A stretch of DNA of 41,593 nt. Source: an uncultured Hyphomicrobiales bacterium (GTDB lineage: Bacteria > Pseudomonadota > Alphaproteobacteria > Rhizobiales > Beijerinckiaceae). Position 1 is the first letter of the stretch; each line of letters opens with the position of its first letter. Location of the stretch: the NCBI GenBank assembly GCA_903885755.1, contig CAISJZ010000331.1, positions 1-41,593 on the forward strand, written 5' to 3'. Shown here piece after piece: positions 1 through 8,315 of this stretch. The position numbers were made by a program, and so were the translations under genes. A model generated the notes under the pieces. The model did no database searches. It was not told the origin of the DNA and saw nothing but the letters and a program-made list of their open reading frames with translations.

Positions 1-393
1 CAGACCAAGGGTTCGATCGGCTACGTCGAATACGCCTACGCCAAGCAAAACAAGCTGACCTTCACCGCCATGATCAACAAGGATGGCAAGAAGGTCGAGC
101 CGACGGTTCCGGCCTTCCAGGCCGCCGCCGCCAACGCCGACTGGGCCAAGGCCCCCGGCTATTACGTCGTGCTGACCGATCAGCCCGGCGCGCTGTCGTG
201 GCCGCTGACCGCCTCGACCTTCATCCTCATGTACAAGGACCCGACCGACAAGGCGGCCGCCGCCGATGCGATCAAGTTCTTCGAATGGGCTTTCGAGAAG
301 GGCGGCAAGACCGCCGAGGAACTCGACTACATCCCGATGCCGACGTCAGTTGTCGCGCTGGTCAAGAAGACCTGGGGCGAAATGAAGAAGTGA
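1..393 (+). CDS. pstS: Phosphate ABC transporter substrate-binding protein PstS (3' part)
   Basis: The frame is open from the first base, so this is the C-terminal 130 residues of a protein whose start lies off the left edge. PstS binds inorganic phosphate in the periplasm and hands it to the PstCA permease. The stretch TKGSIGYVEYAYAKQ at the left edge and the end LDYIPMP followed by a short Lys-rich tail are typical of the PstS C-terminal lobe. The identification is firmly supported by pstC, pstA, pstB, phoU and phoB following in order on the same strand. A strong hairpin directly after the stop separates it from pstC, which fits higher expression of the binding protein than of the membrane parts. 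Confidence 0.93.
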   Translation, partial: QTKGSIGYVEYAYAKQNKLTFTAMINKDGKKVEPTVPAFQAAAANADWAKAPGYYVVLTDQPGALSWPLTASTFILMYKDPTDKAAAADAIKFFEWAFEKGGKTAEELDYIPMPTSVVALVKKTWGEMKK

Positions 394-398
394 TCGAC

Positions 399-433
399 GC
401 GAGGGCGGGGGAAATCCCCGCCCTCGCTCTTTT
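399..433 (+). terminator. Intercistronic hairpin (attenuator) between pstS and pstC
   Basis: A perfect 12-bp stem (399-410 pairs with 416-427) has a 5-nt loop and is followed by TCTTTT. It starts 5 bases after the pstS stop. It can act as a partial rho-independent terminator or as a 3' stabilising hairpin, setting PstS above PstCAB. Structure seen directly; effect inferred. Confidence 0.75.
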
Positions 434-460
434 CCGGCGCGTTGAATTGATTATTGTTGA

Positions 461-1468
461 ATGGAGATGGATGTGACCGACATGGCGGTCGAGGCGGAAC
501 TCGGGGCGAGCGACGTGGTGCAGGACAGGGCGCGGGCGCTCGGGGTTCTCAAGATCACCGACCGCGTCTTTCACTGGATGACGTTTCTGGCGGCGTCTTT
601 CGTTCTGCTGCTGCTCGGCGCCATTATCATCTCGCTGGTCATCGGTGCCTGGCCCGCGCTTTCGACGTTCGGTTTCGGATTTATTGTCAACGACCGCTGG
701 TCGCCGTCGCGCGAAATCTTCGGCGCGCTCGCGCCCATCTACGGTACAATCGTCACGTCGATCATCGCCATGATCATCGCGGTGCCGGTCGGCCTCGGCA
801 TCGCGATCTTCCTGACGGAACTCTGCCCGCCCTCTCTGCGCCGGCCCGTTGGCATCGCCATTGAACTGCTCGCAGGCGTCCCCTCGATCATCTATGGCAT
901 CTGGGGCTTCTTCATTCTCGCGCCCCTGCTGAAGGAGACGCTTCAGCCCGCGTTGATTAACTCATTCGAGCACATCCCCTTGCTCAACGCGCTTTTCGCG
1001 GGCCCGGCCTACGGCATCGGCATGCTGACCGCCGGCCTCATTCTCGCGATCATGGTGCTGCCGTTCATCACCGCCGTCTCGCGCGACGTCTTCCAGACCG
1101 TGCCTCCGGTGCTGAAGGAAGCCGCCTTCGGCGTCGGCTGCACGACCTGGGAAGTGGTTCGCAACGTGGTCATACCCTACACGCGCGTCGGCCTGGTCGG
1201 CGGCGTCATGCTGGCCCTCGGGCGCGCCCTTGGCGAGACCATGGCGGTGACCTTCGTCATCGGCAACTCGCACAATATCTCGGCGTCGATCATCGCCCCG
1301 GCGACGACGATTTCAGCCTCGATCGCCAACGAATTCCAGGAAGCGTCCGGCGATCTCTACACATCGGCTCTGGTTGCATTGGGCCTGTTGCTGTTCGTCA
1401 TAACCTTCATTGTCCTGTCGATCGCCCGGCTGATGCTGATGCGCATCGAACGCAAGTCTGGAGGCTAG
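461..1468 (+). CDS. pstC: Phosphate ABC transporter permease PstC
   Basis: Inner-membrane permease subunit that forms the phosphate channel together with PstA. The 335-residue product has a cytoplasmic N-terminus of about 40 residues and then six or so hydrophobic segments, which is the usual PstC layout. The cytoplasmic loop EAAFGVGCTTWEVV matches the EAA motif that contacts the ATPase, and GRALGETMAVTFVIGN near the C-terminus is characteristic of the Pst permeases. The start is not certain. ATG 461 lacks a clear ribosome site, whereas GTG 473 has GGAG at good spacing and would shorten the protein by four residues. It lies 67 bases after pstS and 3 bases before pstA. Confidence 0.95.
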   Translation: MEMDVTDMAVEAELGASDVVQDRARALGVLKITDRVFHWMTFLAASFVLLLLGAIIISLVIGAWPALSTFGFGFIVNDRWSPSREIFGALAPIYGTIVTSIIAMIIAVPVGLGIAIFLTELCPPSLRRPVGIAIELLAGVPSIIYGIWGFFILAPLLKETLQPALINSFEHIPLLNALFAGPAYGIGMLTAGLILAIMVLPFITAVSRDVFQTVPPVLKEAAFGVGCTTWEVVRNVVIPYTRVGLVGGVMLALGRALGETMAVTFVIGNSHNISASIIAPATTISASIANEFQEASGDLYTSALVALGLLLFVITFIVLSIARLMLMRIERKSGG

Positions 1469-1471
1469 GCG

Positions 1472-2317
1472 ATGGATCCGAAATACGCCCGCCGGCGCCA
1501 CGGCAACACGATCACGATGGGCCTGTGCTGGTCCGCCGCCGCCTTTGGTCTGACCTGGCTGGCCTTCATCCTCGTATCACTGCTGTGGAACGGTCTCGCG
1601 GGGCTCAACATCGCGGTCTTCACGGAAATGACGCCCGGACCGGGCAGCACGGGGGGCGGGCTTCTGAACGCGATCGCCGGGTCGCTCCTCATGACCATTC
1701 TTGGCGTCGCCATCGGCACGCCAATCGGCATGCTCGCCGGCACCTATATGGCGGAATATGGCCGCTACGCCAAAATCACCATGGTTGTTCGCTTCATCAA
1801 CGACATCCTGCTGAGCGCGCCATCGATCATCATCGGCCTCTTCATCTACGAAGCCGTGGTGGTGCCCATGCACCATTTTTCCGGCTTCGCCGGGGCGCTC
1901 GCGCTGGCGGTGATTGTCATCCCCGTCGTCGTGCGCACCACCGAGGACATGCTCTTGCTGGTGCCCCAGCCGCTGCGCGAGGCGAGCATCGCGCTCGGCA
2001 TGCCGCGCGGATACATGATCGTGCGCATCGCCTATAGCGCCGCGCGCGCGGGCATTGTCACGGGCGTGTTGCTCGCCATCGCGCGGGCCAGCGGCGAAAC
2101 CGCGCCGCTTCTCTTCACCTCGCTGTCGAGCCCGTTTTTCAGCCTCGATCTCGGCAAGGAAATGGCCAACCTTCCGGTGATCATCAACAATTTCGCCGGT
2201 AGCCCCTATGAAAACTGGCGCCAGCTCGCCTGGACCGGCGCGTTGCTCATCACCCTTGCCGTGCTCACGCTGTCGATCAGCGCGCGCGTGCTTACCCGCC
2301 AGGGAGCCCAGAAATGA
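1472..2317 (+). CDS. pstA: Phosphate ABC transporter permease PstA
   Basis: Second inner-membrane permease subunit of the Pst phosphate importer, 281 residues with about six membrane segments. The EAA loop [18 protein letters not shown] and the following [14 protein letters not shown] stretch are the family hallmarks. The start ATG follows a GGAGG ribosome site that overlaps the end of pstC, so the two genes are probably translated together. The end overlaps pstB by 4 bases (ATGA). The length is ordinary for PstA and nothing looks broken. Confidence 0.95.
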   Translation: MDPKYARRRHGNTITMGLCWSAAAFGLTWLAFILVSLLWNGLAGLNIAVFTEMTPGPGSTGGGLLNAIAGSLLMTILGVAIGTPIGMLAGTYMAEYGRYAKITMVVRFINDILLSAPSIIIGLFIYEAVVVPMHHFSGFAGALALAVIVIPVVVRTTEDMLLLVPQPLREASIALGMPRGYMIVRIAYSAARAGIVTGVLLAIARASGETAPLLFTSLSSPFFSLDLGKEMANLPVIINNFAGSPYENWRQLAWTGALLITLAVLTLSISARVLTRQGAQK

Positions 2318-3135
2318 ATTCGCTCGCGACCACGTCCACGACAGCAGGCGCCTCGCCAATCGGCGCCGCTGGCGCCGGCCTTCCCGAGAAAATTTCCGTC
2401 CGCGACCTTAAGTTCTTCTATGGTGCCAATCTCGCGCTCAAAGGCATCAATCTGCCGCTGTATGACAAGCACGTGACGGCGTTCATCGGCCCGTCGGGGT
2501 GCGGTAAGTCGACGCTGCTGCGCGTGCTCAACCGGATGTACGACCTCTATCCGAACCAGCGCGCCGAGGGCGAGGTTCTGCTGGATGGCGAAAACCTGCT
2601 CGACCCCAGCCAGGATCTGAACCTGCTGCGCGCGCGCGTCGGCATGGTGTTCCAGAAACCAACGCCATTCCCGATGACGATCTATGAAAACATCGCATTT
2701 GGCATCCGGCTTTACGAGAAGCTGTCGAAGTCCGAAATGGACGACCGCGTCGAGACAGCCCTGAAAGGCGCCGCATTGTGGGGTGAGGTCAAGGACAAGC
2801 TTCACACCAGCGGACTTGGCCTGTCGGGCGGACAACAGCAGCGCCTGTGCATCGCCCGCACCGTGGCGATCAAGCCCGAGGTCATCCTGTTCGACGAGCC
2901 CTGTTCCGCGCTCGACCCTATTTCGACGGCGAAGGTCGAGGAATTGATCGACGAATTATCGGCGACCTACACGATCGCCATCGTCACCCACAACATGCAG
3001 CAGGCCGCCCGCGTTTCCGATTATACCGCGTTCATGTACCTCGGCGAACTCATCGAGTTCGACAAGACCAATACGATCTTCACGTCGCCGAGCAATCAGC
3101 GCACCCAGGAATACATCACTGGCCGCTTCGGCTAA
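2314..3135 (+). CDS. pstB: Phosphate ABC transporter ATP-binding protein PstB
   Basis: ATPase that powers phosphate import through PstCA at the inner face of the membrane. The 273-residue product has Walker [10 protein letters not shown] (about residues 59-67), the Q-loop in [11 protein letters not shown], the signature LSGGQQQR (170-177), Walker B ILFDEP (191-196) and the switch histidine in THNMQQA. The [14 protein letters not shown] region separates PstB from other ABC ATPases. The first 25 residues are a low-complexity Ala/Ser/Gly extension before the core. It overlaps pstA by 4 bases and is followed 26 bases later by phoU, so it belongs to the same operon. Confidence 0.97.
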   Translation: MNSLATTSTTAGASPIGAAGAGLPEKISVRDLKFFYGANLALKGINLPLYDKHVTAFIGPSGCGKSTLLRVLNRMYDLYPNQRAEGEVLLDGENLLDPSQDLNLLRARVGMVFQKPTPFPMTIYENIAFGIRLYEKLSKSEMDDRVETALKGAALWGEVKDKLHTSGLGLSGGQQQRLCIARTVAIKPEVILFDEPCSALDPISTAKVEELIDELSATYTIAIVTHNMQQAARVSDYTAFMYLGELIEFDKTNTIFTSPSNQRTQEYITGRFG

Positions 3136-3161
3136 AACGCCAAGAGGCTCGAGGAACAGAC

Positions 3162-3872
3162 ATGACCGATCACATCGCCAAGGCCTATGACCGCGATCTG
3201 GAAGCGCTGGGGCGCAAGATCGCCGAGATGGGCGGCATCGCGGAAAAGATGCTGTCCGACTCCATCGACGCCCTCGTCAACCTCGATGAGGCGCTTGGAC
3301 GATCCACGATCGCCGCCGATCCACGGCTCGACGCCCTGCAACGGGAAGTCGAGGAAGCCGCGATTCTCACCATCGCGCGCCGCCAGCCCATGGCGGTCGA
3401 TCTGCGCGAGATCGTCGCGGCCATCCGCGTCTCTGGCGATCTCGAACGCGTCGGCGATCTCGCCAAGAACATCGCCCGTCGCGCGGTCAAGCTCGCGGGG
3501 GAACCGCGCCTGCCGCGCGCCATGATCGGCCTGCGTCACATGGGCGAGATCGCGGCGCTGCATCTCAAGGAAGTACTCGACGCCTACGCCCAGCGCGATA
3601 CCGCCATGGCGCGGCAGGTCTGGGAGAGCGACAAGGACCTCGACGCGCTTGAAGACTCGGTGTTTCGCGATCTCCTCACCTTCATGATGGAAGATCCGCG
3701 CAACATCACCTTCTGCACGCATCTGCTGTTCTGCTCGAAGAATATCGAACGCGTGGGGGATCACGCCACCAACATCGCCGAAACCGTCTATTACGTCGTC
3801 ACGGGCGGCAACCTGCCCGTCGACCGGCCGAAAGGCGGTGAGGCCGCCATCGCGGGAGGGACCAGCGCGTGA
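3162..3872 (+). CDS. phoU: Phosphate signalling protein PhoU
   Basis: PhoU links the Pst transporter to the PhoR-PhoB system and prevents Pho activation when phosphate is plentiful. The 236-residue product shows the two repeated three-helix halves, each with the metal-binding motif: GDLERVGDLAKNIARR in the first and KNIERVGDHATNIAE in the second. ATG 3162 was chosen because it begins the typical MTDHIAKAYDRDLEAL start and follows a GAGGAA ribosome site; the frame is open further upstream inside pstB but that part has no family resemblance. The stop overlaps the phoB GTG start (3869), suggesting coupled translation. Confidence 0.96.
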   Translation: MTDHIAKAYDRDLEALGRKIAEMGGIAEKMLSDSIDALVNLDEALGRSTIAADPRLDALQREVEEAAILTIARRQPMAVDLREIVAAIRVSGDLERVGDLAKNIARRAVKLAGEPRLPRAMIGLRHMGEIAALHLKEVLDAYAQRDTAMARQVWESDKDLDALEDSVFRDLLTFMMEDPRNITFCTHLLFCSKNIERVGDHATNIAETVYYVVTGGNLPVDRPKGGEAAIAGGTSA

Positions 3873-4645
3873 GCGAACTGGACATGCAGGATTCGGGAGC
3901 AGGCGCCGAAAGCGCGCGTGGTCCCGCGTTTCGCCCCGCGGGCGCCAATGCGCCGCGCGTGATGGTCGTCGAGGACGAGACATCGCTCGCCACCCTGCTC
4001 GCCTACAATCTCGAGGCGGAGGGTTATCTCGTCGAGCGGATCGAGCGCGGAGACGAAGCTGAATTGCGCCTGCAAGAGGCTCCGCCCGATCTGCTCGTGC
4101 TGGACTGGATGCTGCCGGGCGCGTCGGGCCTCGAAATCTGCCGCCGTCTGCGCGCGCGCGACGCCACCCGGAGCCTGCCGGTCATCATGCTGACCGCCCG
4201 CGGCGAGGAGAGCGAGCGCGTCAGGGGCCTGTCGACCGGCGCCGATGATTACGTGGTCAAGCCGTTTTCCGTGCCCGAACTGATGGCGCGCGTGCGCTCG
4301 CTGCTGCGCCGGGCGCGGCCCGAGCGGATCGCGGGTCGCCTGAAGATGGGCGATATTTCGCTGGACCGCGAGACGCGCCGGGTTCGCCGCGGCGATCGCG
4401 ACATTCATCTGGGCCCGACGGAATTCCGCCTGCTCGAATTCCTGCTGGAAAAGCCGGGCCGCGTTTTCTCACGATCCCAGTTGCTGGATTCGCTTTGGGA
4501 TATTTCGGCCGAAATCGACGAACGCACGGTTGATGTGCATGTCGGTCGCCTGCGCAAGGCTCTGGTGCGCGGACGCGAGCGCGACCCCATCCGCACGGTG
4601 CGGGGGGCCGGATATTCGCTCGACGAAACGTTCGGAAAAGTCTGA
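3869..4645 (+). CDS. phoB: Phosphate regulon response regulator PhoB
   Basis: OmpR/PhoB-type response regulator that activates phosphate-starvation genes when phosphorylated by PhoR. The receiver domain spans about residues 30-145, with acidic residues E35 and D36, phospho-acceptor D79 in LVLDWMLPG, and K131 in VVKPF. The C-terminal winged helix (about 160-255) has the ERTVDVHVGRLRKAL recognition region. The GTG start overlaps the phoU stop and has a GGGAGGG site upstream, so the unusual 29-residue tail before the receiver is probably real. No phoR is present here; it would be expected upstream of pstS, outside the window. Confidence 0.94.
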   Translation: MSELDMQDSGAGAESARGPAFRPAGANAPRVMVVEDETSLATLLAYNLEAEGYLVERIERGDEAELRLQEAPPDLLVLDWMLPGASGLEICRRLRARDATRSLPVIMLTARGEESERVRGLSTGADDYVVKPFSVPELMARVRSLLRRARPERIAGRLKMGDISLDRETRRVRRGDRDIHLGPTEFRLLEFLLEKPGRVFSRSQLLDSLWDISAEIDERTVDVHVGRLRKALVRGRERDPIRTVRGAGYSLDETFGKV

Positions 4646-4683
4646 CGGAAGCGGCGGGGACGCCCGAGCGCCCCCAATCGCGA

Positions 4684-5223
4684 CTACTGCTGACGCATCA
4701 GGGCGCGGCGCTCGCGGTCACGCTCGCGCCGACGATCCTGCACTGGTTGGTAGGCAACCCGCGAGTGATACGCACAGTAGGAGACGCCGATCGGCGATCC
4801 GGCGCCGCAATAGCGGAAATCCGCCGAGGTGGGGTCGCCAAGGGGCCAACGGCACATGGATTCACGAAGTTCCATGATCGTCACGCGTTCCGACATGGGA
4901 ATGACGACTTCTTCCATTGGTCTCTGCACCGGGACGGGGTCCGTCCGGGGCATATAGGCAAGTGCGTTAGCTCCGCGCGTCATGGGCGCGTTATTGGTTC
5001 TCATGGCTGGCCGATTCTGGTGCTGGTGCTGCTTCGGCGGTCGCGGGCGAGGCGCCGACATGCTGGGCGCCTTTACCCGACCCGAAAGTCCGAGCCGATG
5101 GACCTTCCCTATCACAGCATTGCGCGTAATGCCATTGGCGAGTTCAGCCGCGATCTGGCTGGCGCTCCGGCCGTCAAGCCAAAGCTTCTTGAGTTGTTCG
5201 ACTCGGTCATCCGTCCAGGACAT
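4684..5223 (-). CDS. gcrA: Cell-cycle regulator GcrA
   Basis: GcrA is an alphaproteobacterial transcription factor that works with sigma-70 RNA polymerase at promoters carrying CcrM-methylated GANTC sites. The N-terminal domain MSWTDDRVEQLKKLW...ITRNAVIGKVHRLGLSGR and the C-terminal Cys-containing part (CRWPLGDP, YCAYHSRVAYQP) are hallmarks. The start was set at MSW (ATG 5221-5223), because upstream in-frame codons are not family-like. The 179 residues are close to the usual size. The middle (about 60-110) is a Pro/Arg/Gln-rich linker. It is convergent with phoB and stands alone. Five GANTC sites lie in the stretch upstream, fitting methylation-linked control. Confidence 0.93.
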   Translation of the reverse strand: MSWTDDRVEQLKKLWLDGRSASQIAAELANGITRNAVIGKVHRLGLSGRVKAPSMSAPRPRPPKQHQHQNRPAMRTNNAPMTRGANALAYMPRTDPVPVQRPMEEVVIPMSERVTIMELRESMCRWPLGDPTSADFRYCGAGSPIGVSYCAYHSRVAYQPVQDRRRERDRERRALMRQQ

Positions 5224-5580
5224 TCCGTCGCCCTCGGTTCGCTGTTGCAGTGTTGCTCTCGCGGAATCGACCAACGCACGCCGCGACGGTCTCCCGTCGT
5301 CGTTCACCACGTTACGCTCTACGAAAAGGTCCGCCGCACGAAATGTCGTCGCCGACGAAGAAACGCTACACTAGCCCTTGAATCGCGCGCAAGAGTCGAC
5401 GGGGCTATACATTTGTTTTCCCCAACTGCTTGTGGCTTCGACGTCACATTTTTGAATCAAACCGTGAACAAAGACCCGTCGCGAGGCGGTTTTCCACCGG
5501 TCACGGGCGCGCGGGAGTCGGGGTCGCGCAGCCCGCGCGACTGGTCTAGAGTTGAAAACGCCCGATCCGGAACGCAAGAA
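5224..5580. promoter_or_regulatory. gcrA upstream region with clustered GANTC sites
   Basis: This 357-base gap between divergent gcrA and the hydroxyacid dehydrogenase gene holds no convincing gene. It carries five GANTC sites (5264, 5380, 5393, 5454, 5515), the target of the alphaproteobacterial CcrM methylase. At about 64% GC one would expect roughly one by chance. An AT-richer patch near 5401-5470 is the likeliest promoter area. No TTAA-N7-TTAA CtrA box was seen. Confidence 0.5.
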
Positions 5581-6546
5581 ATGACCAATGTCCTCGTGAC
5601 GCTCACGCTGCCGCCACCCATCCGCGAGCGCTACGCCAACCATCTTCGCGCAAGTTTTCCCGGCCTTAACGTTAATCTCGTCGATCATCACGAAAAGGTC
5701 GATCCATACATCGGCGACGCGGACGTTTTGATCACCTTCGGTCCGATGATGGCGGATCATGTCTTCGCAAAGGGCAAAAACCTTAAATGGGTACAGGCGC
5801 TTGGCTCGGGCGTTGATGGCATCGCGGACCAGGCGTCGTTTCGCAAGGACGTCCTTCTCACCAACATTCGCGGCATTCATGGCGCGCCAGTCGCCGAAGC
5901 CGCCATCGCCTCGATGCTGGCGCTGGCGCGCGATCTCCCACGCAGCGTGCGCAACCAGGACGCCCATGTCTGGGAGCGCTGGCCATCTCGCGTGCTTGAG
6001 GGCAAGACCGTCGCCATCGTGGGCGTGGGCCTGATCGCCGAGGCGCTCGCGCCCTTTTGCAAGGCCTTCGGCATGAAGGTCGTCGGCGTCACCAGCGCGC
6101 CGCGCTCATTGCCAGGTTTTGACGCGCTCGAACCGGCGGATCGTCTGCATGACGCGCTGGGCCGGGCGGATCACGTGGTTCTGCTGGCGCCGCATACACC
6201 CAGAAATCACCGCATGATTGGCGCTCCCGCGCTCGCCGCGATGAAACGCGGCGCCTTCTTCATCAATCTGGCGCGCGGCGGCGTCGTCGATGAGGCGGCC
6301 TTGATCGAATCCCTGAAAAGCGGCCAGATCGCCGGCGCCGCGCTCGATGTCTTCGACGAGGAGCCATTGCCAGCCAGCCATCCCTTCTTCACCATGAAGA
6401 ATGTCCTCGTCACCGCGCATCTCGGCGGCTTCTTCGTGGAATATCCCGATCGCGCCCTGCCGACGGTCGAGGAGAACATGCGGCGCTTCCTAGCCAACGA
6501 TTTCGCCAATATGATCAATCTCGTGGACACGCAGGACCTCCGATGA
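5581..6546 (+). CDS. D-2-hydroxyacid dehydrogenase (NAD-binding)
   Basis: Cytoplasmic NAD(P)-dependent dehydrogenase of the D-isomer 2-hydroxyacid family, interconverting a 2-oxoacid and a D-2-hydroxyacid; the exact substrate is unknown. In the 321 residues the nucleotide-binding loop is GVGLIA (148-153, with Ala in place of the third Gly), the catalytic Arg is R232 in NLARGG, the acid pair is E260/E261 in DEEPLP, and the catalytic His is H280 in TAHLGG. The frame is open well upstream, but ATG 5581 begins the conserved part. It overlaps the next gene by 4 bases, forming an operon with the M24-like hydrolase and the CoxG-like gene. Confidence 0.9.
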   Translation: MTNVLVTLTLPPPIRERYANHLRASFPGLNVNLVDHHEKVDPYIGDADVLITFGPMMADHVFAKGKNLKWVQALGSGVDGIADQASFRKDVLLTNIRGIHGAPVAEAAIASMLALARDLPRSVRNQDAHVWERWPSRVLEGKTVAIVGVGLIAEALAPFCKAFGMKVVGVTSAPRSLPGFDALEPADRLHDALGRADHVVLLAPHTPRNHRMIGAPALAAMKRGAFFINLARGGVVDEAALIESLKSGQIAGAALDVFDEEPLPASHPFFTMKNVLVTAHLGGFFVEYPDRALPTVEENMRRFLANDFANMINLVDTQDLR

Positions 6547-7739
6547 CCATCAACGAACGCATCAACTCGCCGATCTCCGCCGCCGAACTCGAACGGCGTT
6601 GGGCCGCCGTGCGCGCCGCCATGAAAGAGCAGGGCATCGACGTCCTCGTCATGCAGAACAACAACGATTTCATGGGCGGATACGTCAAATATTTCAGCGA
6701 TATCCCGGCCACGAACGGTTATCCTCTGACCGTCGTTTTCCCGCGCGACGAGCTTATGACCATGATCGGCCAGGGTCCGTTCGGCCTTGACCAGACCCTG
6801 CCCGACGGAACCGACGGCCTGCGCCGCGGCGTCAAGCGCGTGATGTCGTCGCCGAGCTTCACGCCGGTGGGCTACACCAGCGAATATGACGCGGAACTGG
6901 CCGCCAAGGCGCTCGCGCCTTTCGCGCGGGGAACCATCGGCCTCGTCGGCGTGTCGCAACTGCCGTGGGCCTTTGTCGAACACCTGCGACATGTGGCCTT
7001 GCCCAAGGCCAATTTCGTCGTGGCCGACGATCTTGTCGACGAAATCCGCGCGATCAAGAGCGAAGAGGAGATCGCCGGCTTCCGCAAATCCTGCGCGATG
7101 CAGGACGCCATGATGAAAGAGGTTTTCTCCAAAATTCGCCCCGGATTGCGCGATCAGGAAGTCGTCGCGATCGCGCGCTCCGTCGCGGCGTCATGGGGTA
7201 GCGAACAGGGCTGGTACATGGCCGCGTCGGCGCCCATCGGCGTCAGCGCGCCCATGCTGCCGCCGCATCAGCAGAACCGGGAAATCCGCGAGGGCGATCA
7301 GTTCTGCATCCTGCTGGAGAACAGCGGGCCCGGCGGCTTCTACACCGAACTGGGGCGAACCTGCATCCTCGGCAAGGCCAATCAGGAGATGAAGGACGAA
7401 TTCGCCATCGTGCTTGAGGCGCGGCGCTTCGCTCTGTCGCTGCTGAAGGACGGCGCTTCGTGCAAGGCGGTCGGGGAGGAATACAACGCCTTCATGCGCA
7501 AGCACGGCAAGCCCGAGGAAAAGCGCGTGTTCTGCCACTCGCAGGGTTACGATATGGTGGAACGTCCGCTGATGCGGCATGACGAGACCATGACTGTCCG
7601 GCGCAACATGGTGCTGGCGTGTCATCCGACCTATGTCACCGAGCGGACCTATAGCTGGATCTGCGACAACGTGCTGATCGGCGGCAATGGGCCGGAGCGG
7701 ATGCACGCCTTCCCCGAAACCATCGCGGAACTCGGCTGA
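6543..7739 (+). CDS. M24-family (creatinase/aminopeptidase P-like) hydrolase with altered metal site
   Basis: The 398-residue product has the two-domain layout of the creatinase/prolidase family: an N-terminal creatinase-like domain (about 1-165) and a C-terminal pita-bread fold (about 170-390). Family M24 peptidases bind two metals through Asp, Asp, His, Glu, Glu. Here the matching positions read Glu259 (LLEN), Glu269 (YTELGRT), His332 (CHSQG), Cys360/His361 (LACHPT) and Asp375 (ICDNVL), so only the His is canonical. It may be a metal-independent amidohydrolase like creatinase rather than a peptidase. It overlaps the dehydrogenase gene by 4 bases. Family clear, substrate unknown. Confidence 0.82.
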   Translation: MTINERINSPISAAELERRWAAVRAAMKEQGIDVLVMQNNNDFMGGYVKYFSDIPATNGYPLTVVFPRDELMTMIGQGPFGLDQTLPDGTDGLRRGVKRVMSSPSFTPVGYTSEYDAELAAKALAPFARGTIGLVGVSQLPWAFVEHLRHVALPKANFVVADDLVDEIRAIKSEEEIAGFRKSCAMQDAMMKEVFSKIRPGLRDQEVVAIARSVAASWGSEQGWYMAASAPIGVSAPMLPPHQQNREIREGDQFCILLENSGPGGFYTELGRTCILGKANQEMKDEFAIVLEARRFALSLLKDGASCKAVGEEYNAFMRKHGKPEEKRVFCHSQGYDMVERPLMRHDETMTVRRNMVLACHPTYVTERTYSWICDNVLIGGNGPERMHAFPETIAELG

Positions 7740-7746
7740 CCGGTTC

Positions 7747-8295
7747 ATGAAAATCCACAACGAGATCGTCATCGCCGCGCCGATCGATGTCGCGTGGAGC
7801 GCGCTCAACGACATGCCGCGCGTCGCGCGCTGCGCGCCGGGCGCGCAACTTCTCGAACAGCGAGAGGATGGCTCCTGCGTGGGGACCATCGCGGTGCGGC
7901 TCGGCCCCGTGGCGCTGAAGTTCAAGGGCGTCGTCGAATTCATCGAGCGTGACGACGCCGCGCATCGCGTCGCCGCCAAGGCGCGGGGTTCGGAGGAAAA
8001 AGCCCGCGGGTCGGCCAGCGCCGATGTCGTGTTCACCCTCGCCTCGGTCGACGCTGGCGTGAAAATCATCGTCGACAGCGACATCCAGCTTGCCGGGTTC
8101 ATCGCGCAATATGGCCGCGGCGCGGCGCTCATTCAGGGGACGGCGCAGGCGCTGATGGCGGATTTCGCCAAAAATCTCGAAGCCGATCTCAACGGCGCGG
8201 GCGGCGCGGACGCCGGCGAGATTTCAGCGGCGAAGCTGGTTGCGCGCGGCGTGTCGAACGCCGTCGCGGGAATGTTCCGCAAGGACGGGGAATAG
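7747..8295 (+). CDS. CoxG-like SRPBCC family protein
   Basis: The 182-residue product matches the CoxG (carbon monoxide dehydrogenase subunit G) family, a START/SRPBCC-fold group. The start MKIHNEIVIAAPIDVAWSAL is typical, as are GCAPGAQL-like RCAPGAQLLE and the GxxxxGTAQALMADFAKNLE helix. CoxG proteins are linked to membrane attachment of CO dehydrogenase, but no coxSML genes occur in the window, so a general lipid or ligand-binding role is as likely. ATG 7747 was chosen over upstream in-frame codons lying inside the preceding gene. It lies 7 bases after the M24-like gene and ends 4 bases before the convergent reductase-like gene. Confidence 0.85.
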   Translation: MKIHNEIVIAAPIDVAWSALNDMPRVARCAPGAQLLEQREDGSCVGTIAVRLGPVALKFKGVVEFIERDDAAHRVAAKARGSEEKARGSASADVVFTLASVDAGVKIIVDSDIQLAGFIAQYGRGAALIQGTAQALMADFAKNLEADLNGAGGADAGEISAAKLVARGVSNAVAGMFRKDGE

Positions 8296-8315
8296 GGCGT
8301 CACGCGCCCTGTTTT
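8294..8315 (+). terminator. Possible terminator after the CoxG-like gene
   Basis: A 6-bp stem (AGGGCG at 8294-8299 with CGCCCT at 8305-8310) with a 5-nt loop is followed by GTTTT. It overlaps both the stop of the plus-strand gene and the end of the convergent minus-strand gene. Short stem, so moderate support. Confidence 0.4.

Noticed and set aside
4646-4683. Possible terminator between convergent phoB and gcrA
   Set aside because: The G-rich and C-rich runs do not form a clean stem, and there is no T tract.
4747-5580. Long open extension upstream of the D-2-hydroxyacid dehydrogenase frame
   Set aside because: It overlaps gcrA on the other strand and shows no family features; the conserved protein begins at ATG 5581.
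7747-8295. Carbon monoxide oxidation locus suggested by a CoxG-like gene
   Set aside because: No CO dehydrogenase genes (coxS, coxM, coxL) lie in the window, and CoxG-like proteins are common outside such loci.
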